Of a stretch of 64,000 nucleotides of DNA, positions 33,482-44,600 are shown piece after piece. The position numbers were made by a program, and so were the translations under genes. The stretch comes from Chondrus crispus (lineage: Eukaryota > Rhodophyta > Florideophyceae > Gigartinales > Gigartinaceae), in the NCBI RefSeq assembly GCF_000350225.1, contig NW_005178745.1:244793-308792 (forward strand), given 5' to 3'. The notes below the pieces were generated by a model. It was not told the origin of the DNA, ran no database searches, and worked only from the letters and a program-made list of their open reading frames with translations. How positions within the stretch are numbered: the stretch's first letter is position 1; each line of letters opens with the position of its first letter.

Positions 33482-34873
33482 TTACCCTTGCTGGCCCTCG
33501 CAATCTTGTTCCGACGGTTCGCATCTTCTCTCGCCCGTAGGCGGCGGGGTAGAATTAGTGAATTTTTCCTCATCCCTTCCTTGAATTCCAAGTACCTCAC
33601 CAATGGTGGTATTGCTCTTGAGTACGGCCCTCGGGTGCGGTAGTAGTTCCGCCACCACTTGGCCTTTTTGAACCCTGACAGGGTAATTCCTAAAATTTGC
33701 AACAAGCAATCTAAAAGGTTTGTCAGGCTCAGCTTGAACTACACCGTTGGTGCTTACCAATCCGTGCTTGTCGTATAGGGGCGCGTAGGGTTGAACAACG
33801 ACCAACCCAGTCCTCTTCGAGGTGCATTCAACCATGCGTTGTGTCCCTGGCTCAATGGTCGTGTCTCTTGCCACCTTCACCATGGCGGAAACTCGCTCCC
33901 CTTTTGAATCAGTCTCGCCCTCTCCAGGGACCAAATGCTTCTTCAATTTTCTCGCCGAGAATCGCCGTACGATCGGAACCTCCGAGAAATCTGCCAACTC
34001 AACTGTCCTCTTTCGTGGGTAGATAGCCTCCACGAACCTATCGCAATAGTCAGCCCATAGAATTAGGGGGACTGCGAGTTTTTCACAAACTATGAATTCA
34101 ACTGAAGCCACGAAACGTCCAGGTCTCACAGGCATTTTGAGTGTACCTAGAGTTCGGAGTAGCTTGTTATTTTCATCGCCGATGTCTTGGGTCGGTTCGA
34201 AGGACACAAGAGTTTCCATTCCTGCGGGAAGCTCGGATCTCCGGATGAGATTAGGTCCCGCGCCAGTGTCCAACACGGACAGTACACGGCTCATCAATCC
34301 CACCGTTGGTTCAATGTCCGCGAAGACTTTGTAGTTTTTCCTCGCAAGGACCAAAATCTTCTCGGGACATTCCCCGCGCTTGACTCTGTACCAGGGGCAT
34401 CGGACTTGCTCCAGCGGATCGTCCTTGCCTCTTCGCAGAATCTTCTTGACCCCAATGGGTCCTTTCGGGTTATCGATGATTCCAACTGTCTCCTCGTCGT
34501 CGACTGCCTCCTTCGCTAAAAGCGGGGAACGAAACCGGGTCCCGGACATGGTTCGCCGGACGCATGTCTCTCCTTTCGAATTTTTTGAGATTCCCCCCCT
34601 TAGTTTTCCTGTCGCTGCGGATTTCTTCTCCAGTCCGACGACGGCCCCGCTGCCGGCCTTCCTGATGTCCGGTTCGAACCTTCGGCAGAGGCGCTCGGTG
34701 TGTTCGCCGCCTGCGATTCGAACCATTGTTTTACCTTCAGGTAACTTGTCGACGGAATTCCCAACCTCTCCATCGGGGAGAGCATCTCGTAGTTCTTCAG
34801 AACTCGGTGCATCTCTCGGAACGAGAGCAAACACGTAGGCGCTCCGTGCCCCTTCTCGTAGCAATGGTAGCAT
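33482..34873 (-). CDS. Protease region of chromovirus B
   Basis: The segment contains an aspartic-protease active-site motif, LSVLDTGAGPNLIRRSELP, near 34.28 kb and the following flap-like and C-terminal region (VPLILWADYCDRFVEAIYPR). It would cut the Gag-Pol polyprotein in the particle. The frame overlaps the end of gag by about 270 bp, which fits a frame change between gag and pol as is usual in Ty3/gypsy elements. Confidence 0.75.
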   Translation of the reverse strand: MLPLLREGARSAYVFALVPRDAPSSEELRDALPDGEVGNSVDKLPEGKTMVRIAGGEHTERLCRRFEPDIRKAGSGAVVGLEKKSAATGKLRGGISKNSKGETCVRRTMSGTRFRSPLLAKEAVDDEETVGIIDNPKGPIGVKKILRRGKDDPLEQVRCPWYRVKRGECPEKILVLARKNYKVFADIEPTVGLMSRVLSVLDTGAGPNLIRRSELPAGMETLVSFEPTQDIGDENNKLLRTLGTLKMPVRPGRFVASVEFIVCEKLAVPLILWADYCDRFVEAIYPRKRTVELADFSEVPIVRRFSARKLKKHLVPGEGETDSKGERVSAMVKVARDTTIEPGTQRMVECTSKRTGLVVVQPYAPLYDKHGLVSTNGVVQAEPDKPFRLLVANFRNYPVRVQKGQVVAELLPHPRAVLKSNTTIGEVLGIQGRDEEKFTNSTPPPTGERRCEPSEQDCEGQQG

Positions 34874-36884
34874 ACGAGGCCATGCTTCTTCGGAGGGTAC
34901 GGCGACCTTGGCGGTCCTCGGGCCGTCGGCCGGCCCGTCCAGCCCGGTCTTCTGAAGGCCGTACCCTTGTCTTCCATCGGAGTCCTTGGCGCTGGCGTGT
35001 GTCCGCGCCCTCGAAACGCTAACACGGGATCCACGGCCTCTGTATACGAGTCCGTCGTATACGTAGGCGTCTGTAGCGTATACATCCCACTAGCCCCGTG
35101 CTCCTCGTCTCCATATTCCTCGGAGGGGCCATAAAAATTGCCCTCGGCGACCAGGGCTCCTGCGTATCCATTTTCTTCCTGATCAACCGTACTAGGTCCT
35201 CTGGACGCAGACAGTGAGTCGGCCAAGTGGACAGCGCCGCCGGTTTTTCGCGTGGGGTGCGAAGGCTTCTGCTTCCCCCCCGTCCTTAGCGTCGCTGGCG
35301 ATTGGATGGTGACTCTCCTAGTCTTCCTCTCCTTGGCGCGGCTCGCCGCGCCATGCGCCTTTGCGTAATTAATTAGTTTCAAAAACGAAACGTCCCGATT
35401 GTCTTGTCGGTATTGAGATACCATCGGCTTGATACTCGAATCGAGTCCTTCAATAAACATTGTCATCTGTTCTTCCATCGAATATACGTTTCCACATCGA
35501 TTGCTCGCGTCCGTCAGACGGATATAAAATTCCATCTCGTCTTCAGACGGTAGCTGCTGTACTTCCCGTAAGGCGAGTACGGCTTGGCGGATTGCCTCAT
35601 CGGTGGCGAAGCTTCGCAATAGCCACTGCACGGCCTCCGGCCAGACGGATATTTTCCCATGGTGGGACCCCGCCGTTTGTGACACCGAAGTATACTGTCT
35701 CAGGGCGATTCCGCCGAGGAACTCCGGTAGCAAGCGGATCGCTTGGCCTTCGTTCATCTCCTGGGTGTCGAATTCTTGGACTATCTTAGCTAAAAAATCT
35801 AGAACCAATACGCCATCGTCTCCTGTGAACGTATTGTCTCTCTTCACCTTAGGTGGTATGTCTCTTCTGATCTTTCGCACGGCGGTCCGCCGCCTGCCGG
35901 ACAAACGTGTCTGCGGGTTCCGTAGGCGGTACGTCCTGTACGAAAGCGACTTCTTGAAGAGGTGGTTGGTCGGATTTAATTCCTCCAACCCCTTCCATCG
36001 CGGTCCGCGCCGCGTCGCGATGTCTTCTGGCTCCGCTTCTTGGTCTCTCCGCGAGGCGGACGAAGTGACGCCGCCTCTTTTGGAGTTCTTCTTATTTGAC
36101 GAAATTCTATTCCCTTCTGTCGATCTTCGGTCGGAATTTCTTGAATTGTTCGACGAGCCGTCGTCACCATTTTTTCTGAAACATTCGACTCCGAATTTGA
36201 GTCGCAATTTTCGCGGTCGTCACTACAGTGACTTTTCTTCTTCTTTCGGCCCTTGGCCGACTTGGGGTTCCTCCACTTGGAATCCCGGTTTCGGACTGAC
36301 TTGTCCTTCTTCGTTGGACTGTCGGTTTCTTCTCCGTCGGAGAGCGATCCCGCGTCCAAACTTGGTTCGGCCCGGCCCGCAGCTTGCTCAAGGTCCTTGA
36401 GTTGCCGCGAAGCGCGGTAGAACCGGTCGTCGATGCTGTTCCTTGTCTTGGCCAGCGTTTCCAGGGCCGGATTCGCGTCTCGCCGCGCTTCTTTCGCGGC
36501 TAGCTTTAGCGAATCCAGCACTTCTGGATCTCGGCCCGGGGACGCATCGGTGCCTAAATTCTCAACGAGAACCACACGGGCTGTCAGCTCTTCAAGCGCA
36601 GCATGGAACTCGGATTTTAGCAACTCCTGTTGCTTTTGAAAAATACCCCGAAGTTCGTCGAGCTTGTTGTTCGTCTCCTGACGAATCTCCTCGCTCAATT
36701 TTTCGAACTTCTCTTCCAGGCCGTTCTTCTCAACGGCCGTCCCCGAAGGGGACGCTTCTGCAACTGGATCAGCAGCCGAATTTCCTTGGCTTCGCGTACG
36801 AGGTCCACGCGGAATCCTCGACTCTTGAGCTGATCCAGCCCTTCTGACCCTAGGACCGACGTCCTTGGGTTGGCTTGATGCCAT
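34600..36884 (-). CDS. Gag of chromovirus B
   Basis: The ATG at 36884 (MASSQPKDVGPRVRRAGS) starts a charged coiled-coil-like N-terminus with an SR/KK-rich linker. Next come the capsid-like region (NTFTGDDGVLVLDFLAKIV, MEFYIRLTDASNRCGN) and a C-terminal CCHC zinc knuckle, CYHCYEKGHGAPTC. The knuckle binds element RNA in the particle. The layout matches chromovirus A. Confidence 0.8.
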
Positions 36885-36976
36885 GGTCCGCTCTTAATAA
36901 ACGAGACCTATCGAACTAATTTACCTATTTCCGACTTCCGTGTTCAGTACCAGATTCTAGGTCGGGACACCACTTA

Positions 36977-38115
36977 TGTAGTGCAATGTGCCTGTCAGGC
37001 CGGAACCACCGTCCAACGGTCCAACGACAACACAACCAACAAACAACAACCAGCAAGAGTTGCCGACGGCACAGCCCTACGGAGTGTCCGATTCTCCCTT
37101 TCCCTTTAAGTGGGTTTGCGGCCCACAGTAGCTCAAGTCCCTGAAAGGGGAGGGCAAAAGGAAGAGGCCCGCCCCGGGACGAATGGTGGTAGAGTCTTGT
37201 ACAGGCAGTCGCTCGGCGAGTTCGGGGTGGTAATTAGGAAGCCGGGCCCGATGGGTCGTAAATCCAATGCTCGCGGAGCACCTGTTACACCTTATACCCT
37301 TGATAAGGTCTTCGACGGGGGCGTCGCAACGCAGCCCGTCGGAAATTAGCAAACACGTAGCAGCGCTACACCTCCGTACTGCCCGATGGCAAAGTACCGA
37401 CACCGGAACGGTCGCAACCTGTATCCGATGGAACCAACACTGTCCGGTATACACTGCAGGACCTTCGAGGGAAACGTCGTTGCAACAGCCTCCGTCGGTG
37501 AACGTAAACAAGTAGCAGCGCTACACCCACGTGTCGCCCGATGGTCAAGACACCTACACCGGTCCGGTCGCAACCAAAGCCGATGGCACCAACAACAAAC
37601 AAAAGAACCAACACAAGAGCGCGATGACTCCAGTCGTAACAATGCGGATCGCAATCAGGCACTGTGGAACCGACACAAGATGAGGGAATAGAAATAGAAA
37701 TAGAAATAGAGATAGAAATAGAAAAGGATAGGTGAAATAAAGGAAAAGGAAAGGGAACCCCCCAGCGCAAAGGATAACGTAATCTGTGGTAAAAGGGAGC
37801 GTCTTGGGAAAGACGGACTTCGACCAAGGCGATATTCAACTCTGGCAACTCGGGTTACCTTTACTGACTTGGTCGTCAGAGGGCTAAGGTATATATCGCG
37901 CCGCCGGAGCCACTACAGTGGCTCGCGGCGCTAGATCCTAGATCTAATCTAGTGTCAGCAAAATTAATGCCAACTAATTAACTAAATAAAATAAAATAAT
38001 TAAAAATTAAAACTGTGCAGTTATTCACACGTGTGTCCCCCCACCCGGACTACTTTTCATATCCAAATATTTTCCCTTCTTTTCACCCCCCTTTTCAGGT
38101 GCGTATTGCACTACA
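36977..38115 (-). mobile_element. 5' LTR of chromovirus B, 1139 bp
   Basis: The ends are TGTAGTGCAAT...ATTGCACTACA, giving inverted termini. A putative TATA (TATATAT) lies at 37890-37896 on the minus strand. Two internal units of about 150 and 130 bp (about 37306-37457 and 37458-37591) repeat the series CTTCGA...GTCG...GCAAC...GTAGCAGCGCTACAC...CCCGATGG. A GAAATA microsatellite sits at about 37688-37722. The inner edge abuts CTAGGTCGGGACACCAC (plus strand), the primer-binding block. Confidence 0.88.
37890..37896 (-). promoter_or_regulatory. TATA-like box of A/B-family LTR
   Basis: TATATAT is preceded, in the LTR's own orientation, by the palindrome GAGCCACTGTAGTGGCTC. The same pair occurs in the LTR at 22903-24035, and the inverted LTR has CTATATAA in the same place. 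This is the likely RNA polymerase II promoter of the family. Confidence 0.5.
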
Positions 38116-38475
38116 ATGCCATCGGCGTCGGTTGCGACCGAACCGGTGTAGGTGTTTCGAGCCATCGGGCAACACAGTTGACGTAGCGCTGCTACTTTCA
38201 TTTCATCCCGTCGGGCTGCGTTGCGACGCCCCCGTCGAAGGCCTTGTCGCGTTACAAGGTGTCGAAGACGCTCAACGAGCATTGGCCTTACAACCCAATG
38301 GAACTGGGGTACCCTACGTACAGGCCCGTCCCCACACTCGTCGAGCAATTCTCTTCGCAAGTCTCTACACCGATCCCGGGCCGGGCTGTTCCTCTGTGCC
38401 CTCCATTCAGGGATCTGAGCTACTACGAGTCGCAAGCTCGTTTAAACGGAGAAGGGAGAGTCGGACGCTCCGTAG
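38116..38475 (+). mobile_element. A/B-family LTR remnant, left of insertion C
   Basis: It has plus orientation, lacks the start of the LTR, and ends at CGTAG where element C begins. The rest of the same LTR follows C at 63277-63382, ending ATTGCACTACA. Element C is thus nested inside this LTR. Confidence 0.85.
38471..38475. repeat. Target duplication CGTAG, left copy
   Basis: CGTAG immediately precedes the C 5' LTR and recurs at 63277-63281 immediately after the C 3' LTR. Undisturbed relatives of the host LTR have a single CCGTAGGGCTGTGCCGTC at this place. Confidence 0.9.
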
Positions 38476-38906
38476 TGTGGCATAACGCCGGTTCAAGATT
38501 AGATTAAGATTAGATCAATACGAGCCACACACGCGCACACGTGTACCCACACGTGTACGGGCCGCGCAAGTGGGCATGCACACACGTGTACTACACGTGT
38601 ACGAGGCGCGCATACCTACGAGCACACGTGTACCCACACGTGTACTGTCAGCACGGGACGGCCGGCGCTGACTACAGTAGCTCTACAGTACAGTCCGTAC
38701 TGCACTGTACCCAGCGCTGCTCCGGGGCGTGGAGGCGTAGATCGGTCCGCGCGTACGCTCGTCCCCGACCGTCCCGCTCTACCGCGCTACCGGGGCCCGC
38801 TTCCCTGTCTCGTTAGCTGTGTGTTCTCCCCGTCTTCCCGCCCCTCGTACGGGGTCTACGTCGAGTTAAGTATACACCCCTCTCTGTTGGGGGGTGTTAT
38901 ACTACA
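38476..38906 (+). mobile_element. 5' LTR of element C
   Basis: It begins TGTGGCATAACGCCGG and ends GGGGTGTTATACTACA. Positions 38530-38650 hold at least six CACGTG-centred palindromes (ACACGTGTAC and variants), followed by CTACAGTAG-type short palindromes. The same series is present in the right LTR and in the solo LTR at 6440-7120. Confidence 0.88.
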
Positions 38907-38926
38907 GTGGTCTCCCGACCTAGAAC
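38907..38926 (+). promoter_or_regulatory. Putative primer-binding site of element C
   Basis: GTGGTCTCCCGACCTAGAAC directly follows the 5' LTR. Near-identical blocks follow the LTRs of A and B. Starting with TGG, it fits a tRNA 3'-CCA primer; I could not identify which tRNA. Confidence 0.6.
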
Positions 38927-38985
38927 ACCCCGGAGTACGTTCTCCGAGAAGACCTCTTAGGCCCTCCGCGTCCGAACGCGTTGAG

Positions 38986-41547
38986 ATGAGCCAGGAGTAC
39001 GAGCGCTCGATCCGCTCCGAAACGGCGGATCCGAGTCCGGACGCTGTGCGATCCCCATCCGTCCCGTCGGGCGACGGCGACGCAGGTCCTCGTGACCGCG
39101 AACCGTCTCTCGGATCCTCTGAGGAAAGAGCGGCGGCGATGTTCGAACGCATAGCCGAATACATCGAGGAAGTCCGTACTTCCCTTCGGATCGATGTATC
39201 GGACCATGTATACACTCGATGTATGGCCGAACTCCGCTCCCTGCGTGAAGGGAGGTTCGATAGAGTGACGCAGTCCTTAGAGAATCTCCGAGCACTGATC
39301 GACGAGTTACACTCGCGGATAGTGCTCGTCGAAGACTCGCGTCTCGTATCGCCCGGACCGTCCGGGCAAGGTCTTCCCGAGGGGCCGACCCCTACGAGAC
39401 GGCCTGAGGACCGATCCTCCCCGTCCGCGGAACAGTTGGGTGCGTTCGCGCACCTCTCCGACGAGGTCAACGCCACGCGTCGGCGTGCTCGTGACATGGA
39501 ACGGACCATGGCCGCAAGGCTGCCCGGTGCCCCCATGAGAGGGCCCGGTGGTACCGTACCTCCGAGCGCCGTCGCTCCGGACCGTTGGGGACCGGCTGGT
39601 GCCGACACTAGCCGAACCGCGGAAGGCAACCGCCTTCCCACAGGCGCGAATTACGCGTCTGAGACCCAAGCACTGCCGCCTATCCCCGGAAGTAGGCGGC
39701 ACATGGAACGCGTATCGTATCGCGACGACCCTGACCGTGGAGGAGCCGCCCGCGGATCCGGAGTACCGATGTTCTCCGTCGATCCCCGCTGGGGCGGCTA
39801 CCCGCCGGCGAACTACGCCGAGCATCCAGGTCCGGTAGACGTTTGTACGCTACCCGTCACCCCCTTCGGCACGCTGGGTCCCACCGAACCCGGACTCGAG
39901 CCGGTACATACAATGGTCCAAGAGTTCAGCGCCGTCGCTGACTATCGTATGTACCGGCTGGATAACACCTCGAGGCTCGTTACCTCGGGTGACGCGGGAC
40001 GGATCGCGAAGTACGTTCAACGCTGCCGTGGGATCCGACCTACGATGAGGAGCTTTGACGGTACGGACCCGATCCAGCTCCTACCGATCTTGAAGGATGT
40101 CCGGATAACCTTCAACTCGCAACACCTTACCGAAGGTGTTGCGGTACGAGTCCTCGCGCACTTCCTAGAGCGCGACGCGGAGCGCCTGTATACGAGTTAT
40201 ACAATGCGTGGCCTCCGCGCCGGCCAGCTGCACGACGACGTGAGCTGGCCGGGGCTCGTGAACCAGTTCCTGAAACGCTACCTAACCGACGACGTGTTAG
40301 GTGAAGCGTACGACGCTGTCGCGACGGCGCGACAGCAATCTCATGAAACGGAGAGCACGTTCTCGGACCGGCTCAAAACTGCCGCGTTCCGGTGCACGGC
40401 AGTGTTCTCCGAACAGTCCCTCGCGCACTACTTCGTGCGGAGACTCGCTCCTGCGACCCGTGCCGCAGTCTCCGAGACTGTTCAGAGGCTCCCAAGCCGC
40501 CAGAAGACCGATCTTCCAACCATCCGCCGTATCCCCACGGCGGAAGGCACGACGTACCGCGCTCGGCGCTGTTTACCCCTGCCGGATACGAAACCGGCAG
40601 GGAGGGCTGGCAGGACTACGAAGTCCGCCGCAACAAGTCCGCCCGCCTCGACCCTCCACATCGGGGAGGATGAGTGGCAGGCCGACCCTGTCCTCATTAC
40701 GCAGGGAGGAGGACCCGCGGGGGGACGACCCCCCTCACCGATGTCGACAGGAACGACATCGGGTTACGCCACCGCCTTCGCGGCCACTCCAAGAGTGGCA
40801 AGGGGTACGGACCCCCGGGTCGCAGGACTCGACATCTCGAGTCGAGATGCAGGAGCCGAAGCCCCTCGCGTACCCCTCCTCACCGATGAGGAGGCGCGTC
40901 ACGCGGCGACCTTCGCCTCAACGGATGGCAGCGCGTACGTGTGCTGGCTATGCCGTACCTACGGACACGCCATGTACGCGTGCCCGTTCCTGTCGCCGGA
41001 ACAACGGATGTTACCGGCGTACAGGAACTATCGCTACCAGATGGAGACGCGCCCCGGAGCGCGTAATCTCCTCCGGCAATCGGTCGGCGAGGGCCGTCCC
41101 CCGCGTCAAGGTTTCCCGAATCGTTCGGGTGGAGGCGCACGCTTCGGCCCGCGCGGAGGCGGGTATCGTCGTAACGAACTCGATCGTCGTGATCGACCGG
41201 AATACCGCCCGTCGGACACAAGGAATCCCCGTCAAGGAGGGAGAGGGGACCGCTCTCGGTTACCCCAACAGGTACAAAACGCGATCATGTACCTGCAAGA
41301 TTGGGTAGAAGATCCGTATCCTCTACCCCCGGAGGGGCGCGAAGGGGACCCGACTCGCCTCGTCCCTATCCTGCGACGACCGGACATCGCAGGTCAAGTA
41401 CAGGAGGTACCCAAATACTTCGCTGATGTCGCGCGGCCGCAGTGGGGGGGTCGTCCCGACCCACGCCGCCAAGGACCAGAAGAAGACCCGGCCACCGATT
41501 GCCAGGAAGGTAGCTCAGATAGCACCGGTAGTTCGAAAAAAGGGTAA
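38986..41547 (+). CDS. Gag of element C
   Basis: The frame is open from 38821, but the ATG at 38986 (MSQEYERSIRSETADPS) is the first one outside the LTR and primer site, so I choose it. The N-terminus is acidic with a helical dimer-like segment (SEERAAAMFERIAEYIEEV). The capsid-like core lies at about 39.95-40.5 kb (MYRLDNTSRLV, FDGTDPIQLLPILKDVRI, TYSDRLKTAAFRC-like helices). A CCHC zinc knuckle, CWLCRTYGHAMYAC, lies near 40.94 kb, with an Arg/Gly-rich tail after it. It is about 850 residues, long for Ty3/gypsy. Confidence 0.8.
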   Translation: MSQEYERSIRSETADPSPDAVRSPSVPSGDGDAGPRDREPSLGSSEERAAAMFERIAEYIEEVRTSLRIDVSDHVYTRCMAELRSLREGRFDRVTQSLENLRALIDELHSRIVLVEDSRLVSPGPSGQGLPEGPTPTRRPEDRSSPSAEQLGAFAHLSDEVNATRRRARDMERTMAARLPGAPMRGPGGTVPPSAVAPDRWGPAGADTSRTAEGNRLPTGANYASETQALPPIPGSRRHMERVSYRDDPDRGGAARGSGVPMFSVDPRWGGYPPANYAEHPGPVDVCTLPVTPFGTLGPTEPGLEPVHTMVQEFSAVADYRMYRLDNTSRLVTSGDAGRIAKYVQRCRGIRPTMRSFDGTDPIQLLPILKDVRITFNSQHLTEGVAVRVLAHFLERDAERLYTSYTMRGLRAGQLHDDVSWPGLVNQFLKRYLTDDVLGEAYDAVATARQQSHETESTFSDRLKTAAFRCTAVFSEQSLAHYFVRRLAPATRAAVSETVQRLPSRQKTDLPTIRRIPTAEGTTYRARRCLPLPDTKPAGRAGRTTKSAATSPPASTLHIGEDEWQADPVLITQGGGPAGGRPPSPMSTGTTSGYATAFAATPRVARGTDPRVAGLDISSRDAGAEAPRVPLLTDEEARHAATFASTDGSAYVCWLCRTYGHAMYACPFLSPEQRMLPAYRNYRYQMETRPGARNLLRQSVGEGRPPRQGFPNRSGGGARFGPRGGGYRRNELDRRDRPEYRPSDTRNPRQGGRGDRSRLPQQVQNAIMYLQDWVEDPYPLPPEGREGDPTRLVPILRRPDIAGQVQEVPKYFADVARPQWGGRPDPRRQGPEEDPATDCQEGSSDSTGSSKKG

Positions 41548-41693
41548 AGACGGTTACGTACACGCGGTCGCGTGAGCCGTCTTATCCCTACGAACTAGAC
41601 CGGACCCCGCGTGCTCGCCAACCACACGGGGGGTATTGTCCGATAATACATCCCCCGCTTCCGGGAGCGAGCACGGGAACTCCTGCGGCGCCA

Positions 41694-44600
41694 ATGCAGG
41701 AGAGCGGGAGCGTCGAGGCCTCCGTAAGCCCGACGCTGAAGGAGAACACCACCGGAACACCGGCAGCCCCAGTAATTCTGAGCGAACGCGATGGAAGTAA
41801 TGCAGACCGGAAGGAGCACGTCGATCTCCTAGCTTCCGTGAGCCAAGGCCCACCGACGAACGGTCCTCCGCGTACGGACCCGAGCACTCGAGGGGGAGTC
41901 ACCGAGCCGCGGACGCCCCAAGAAACGCGTAGAAGGAAGCGCAAGAGGGGTCAACACCGAAAGCGAAAGCCCGGACGGAACGACCTCACCGATAAGGTCG
42001 CGCCAAAGATAGTCGATGGCCTCGTGTGCCTCATGACGTCAAAAATATATAACGTCTTGGGCTCCGTGGCCACCGGAGGCAACGCGTTCAAGCCCCACAC
42101 GATCGCCGTCGATACGTGTTCGGGGTACAACTTGGTGAGGAAGGCCGACCTTCCTCCCGACTGGACCCGTTACGTGATACGGGACGCGCCATTACGCCGA
42201 CTGGCTGGCGCGAACGGTAACCCGCTCCGACTTACGGCCGTCGTCCATCTCGCTGTCAGGTTGCGGAACACGACGTTCCGCATACCTTTCGTAGTGGCCG
42301 AACAGCTCGCTGTTCTTGTCCTACTTGGAACCGCGTTCCTCGATGCCCACGTACGCAGCATAGACATCGATGGCCAGAAGCTCGAACTTCGCCACGGTGG
42401 CTCCGCAGCCATCGTCGACGGGAAGGGGGAGCCGATTCCCCCTACCAGGCGACGCGGACGCCAGGCGAGCCGGCCGGATGTAGGCGAGGAGGTCCCGCAG
42501 GCGATCCGAATCGCCCGGTGGGTTACCATCCCCGCGATGTCACAAGCCCGAGTGCGTGTGACAACCGCGGGGAGGGGCCTCGTGTTCCTGGAGCCAAAGC
42601 CCTCACTCCAACACCGACATGGAGTGACGTTGACGAATGGCGTCGCGGAGGTTCTGCCGAATCAGACCTTCGACGTCATCTTCGCGAACTTCTCGCGACG
42701 GGAGAGGCGGCTTCCGAAGCACACCGTCGTGGGATACGCGAAGCGCAACCCCCTCGCGATCCTCACGCCCGAACGGAGGGTCGGCGAGGGGATCGCGCAC
42801 GCGCTACACCTGACCGACTTGACCGATCAAGTCGGAAGGGTAGGAGTTGGCCGATCCAACTCCGACGACCAGACCACCGCGGGTGACGGAGAGGTTGACA
42901 CGGACAAACGGTCACCTTTATACCGCCCGACGGCGGGGGGTACTGTACCTCCACAGAATAAGGATCCCGAAAATCCACCGATGGATTGGGAAAAAGAGGT
43001 TGACTTGTCATACATCGAGGATGACAAGCTCCGTGGCCACGTACTCGAGATGCTCCGTAAGCACTCGAGTCTGTGGAGCGGTGCGCTCGGAACTATCCGA
43101 GCAACGGAGCACCGCATTGCCCTCGAACCGGGTACGAAGCCGATACGCTCGATGCCCTACCGTAAGGGGCCCGCGATGCGCGAAATGGTCGCGAAGGAGG
43201 TCAACAATATGTTGAACGCAGGGGTTATCGAACCCGCGAGCACCGAGTGGGCTTCCCCGGTAGTTCTCGTACCGAAGAAAGACGGCTCTCTTCGGTTCTG
43301 CGTAGACTATCGGCGTCTCAACGCGAAGACTGCGGCGGATTCGTATCCGCTGCCGCGTATGGACGACTGCATCGACTCGTTAGGAGATGCAGCCGTCTTT
43401 ACGACGTTGGACTGCAATTCCGGGTATTGGCAGATCCCGGTCGCCGCGGAGGACCGGGATAAGACAACCTTTACGACGCACATGGGCACGTTTCGCCACT
43501 TGCGAATGCCGTTCGGACTAAAAGGGGCACCGGCCACCTTCCAACGCGCACTAGATATTATTCTCTCACGCGTTCGCTGGCAAATATGCCTCGTCTATCT
43601 CGATGACGTTATAGTGCTCTCGCGTACGCACGCGGAACACGCGAAGCATCTCGACACTGTCTTCAGCTTGCTTGGGAGTGCCGGAATCTCCCTCAAGCTC
43701 AAGAAGTGCAGCTTCTTTCAGCCGAAGGTACACTACCTGGGGCACGTCATTTCCCCAGGTAAGTTAAGCGTAGCGGACACGGCGGCCGATGCCTTCAAGA
43801 CGTTCACGTTCCCGAGGACACTTACGCAAGTGCGCTCGTTCCTCGGGGCGTGCAACGTATACCGCCGATTCGTTAAGGGGTTCGCGAAGATAGCGCGTCG
43901 TCTGACCGACATGACGCGCAAGGATGCGGATCCTGACTTCTACTACCCCACGGAGGCCCAACTGAAGGCGTTCGAGAACCTCAAGAGGTGTATGATCGCT
44001 CCGCCGATCCTCGCGCTACCGCGGTACGGCCGTTCGTACATGATCGACACGGACGCGAGTGCGTACCAGGTTGGCTGCACACTGTTCCAGGAGCACGACC
44101 AGCCAAACGATTGGCGCCCCGTGGGCTATTGGTCCTATTCGCTGAACGACAGCGAGCGCAACTACAGCGCCACGGAACGCGAGTGCTTCGCCGTAGTGTG
44201 GGCCGTCCGCACACTACGGCCGTACGTAGAAGGAACGAAGTTCACCGTCCGAACGGATCACGACGCCTTCAAGGCATGCGGGACATGAGCCACCTCAAGT
44301 TGAGGTGGCTCATGTCCCTCACAGCGAGTTCCGGAAGACTCACCCGGTGGCGGCTACGTCTGGCTCAATACGACTTCACCATTCAGTACCGCCCCGGGCG
44401 CGTGCATCAGGTGCCTGATGCCCTGTCACGCCTCGTGTCGCCTCGTGTCGCCGACGACCCTCGCCCCACCGTCGAGGTGGATGACGACATTCCCACCTTC
44501 GACGGGGGTACGACCGTTCGAGACGTATCGAACGAGCTCGCGGACCACGTTTGTACAGCGAGCTGTGACCATCAGGCCGTTCATGTCTTCGTGACGACAC

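Larger units (their letters stand above)
30167..38115 (-). mobile_element. Ty3/gypsy chromovirus B, fairly well preserved
   Basis: On the minus strand the order is 5' LTR (36977-38115), primer-binding block, gag, protease, RT-RNase H-integrase and chromodomain. The long open frames show it is much younger than A; I count only about two or three breaks. No 3' LTR is found on the left, so it is not complete in this window. Its LTR is almost identical to the free LTR at 22903-24035, which indicates recent family activity. Confidence 0.88.

Noticed and set aside
38540-38650. CRISPR-like array of ACACGTGTAC repeats
   Set aside because: Spacing is irregular and short, there are no cas genes, and the block is a fixed part of LTRs in a eukaryote.
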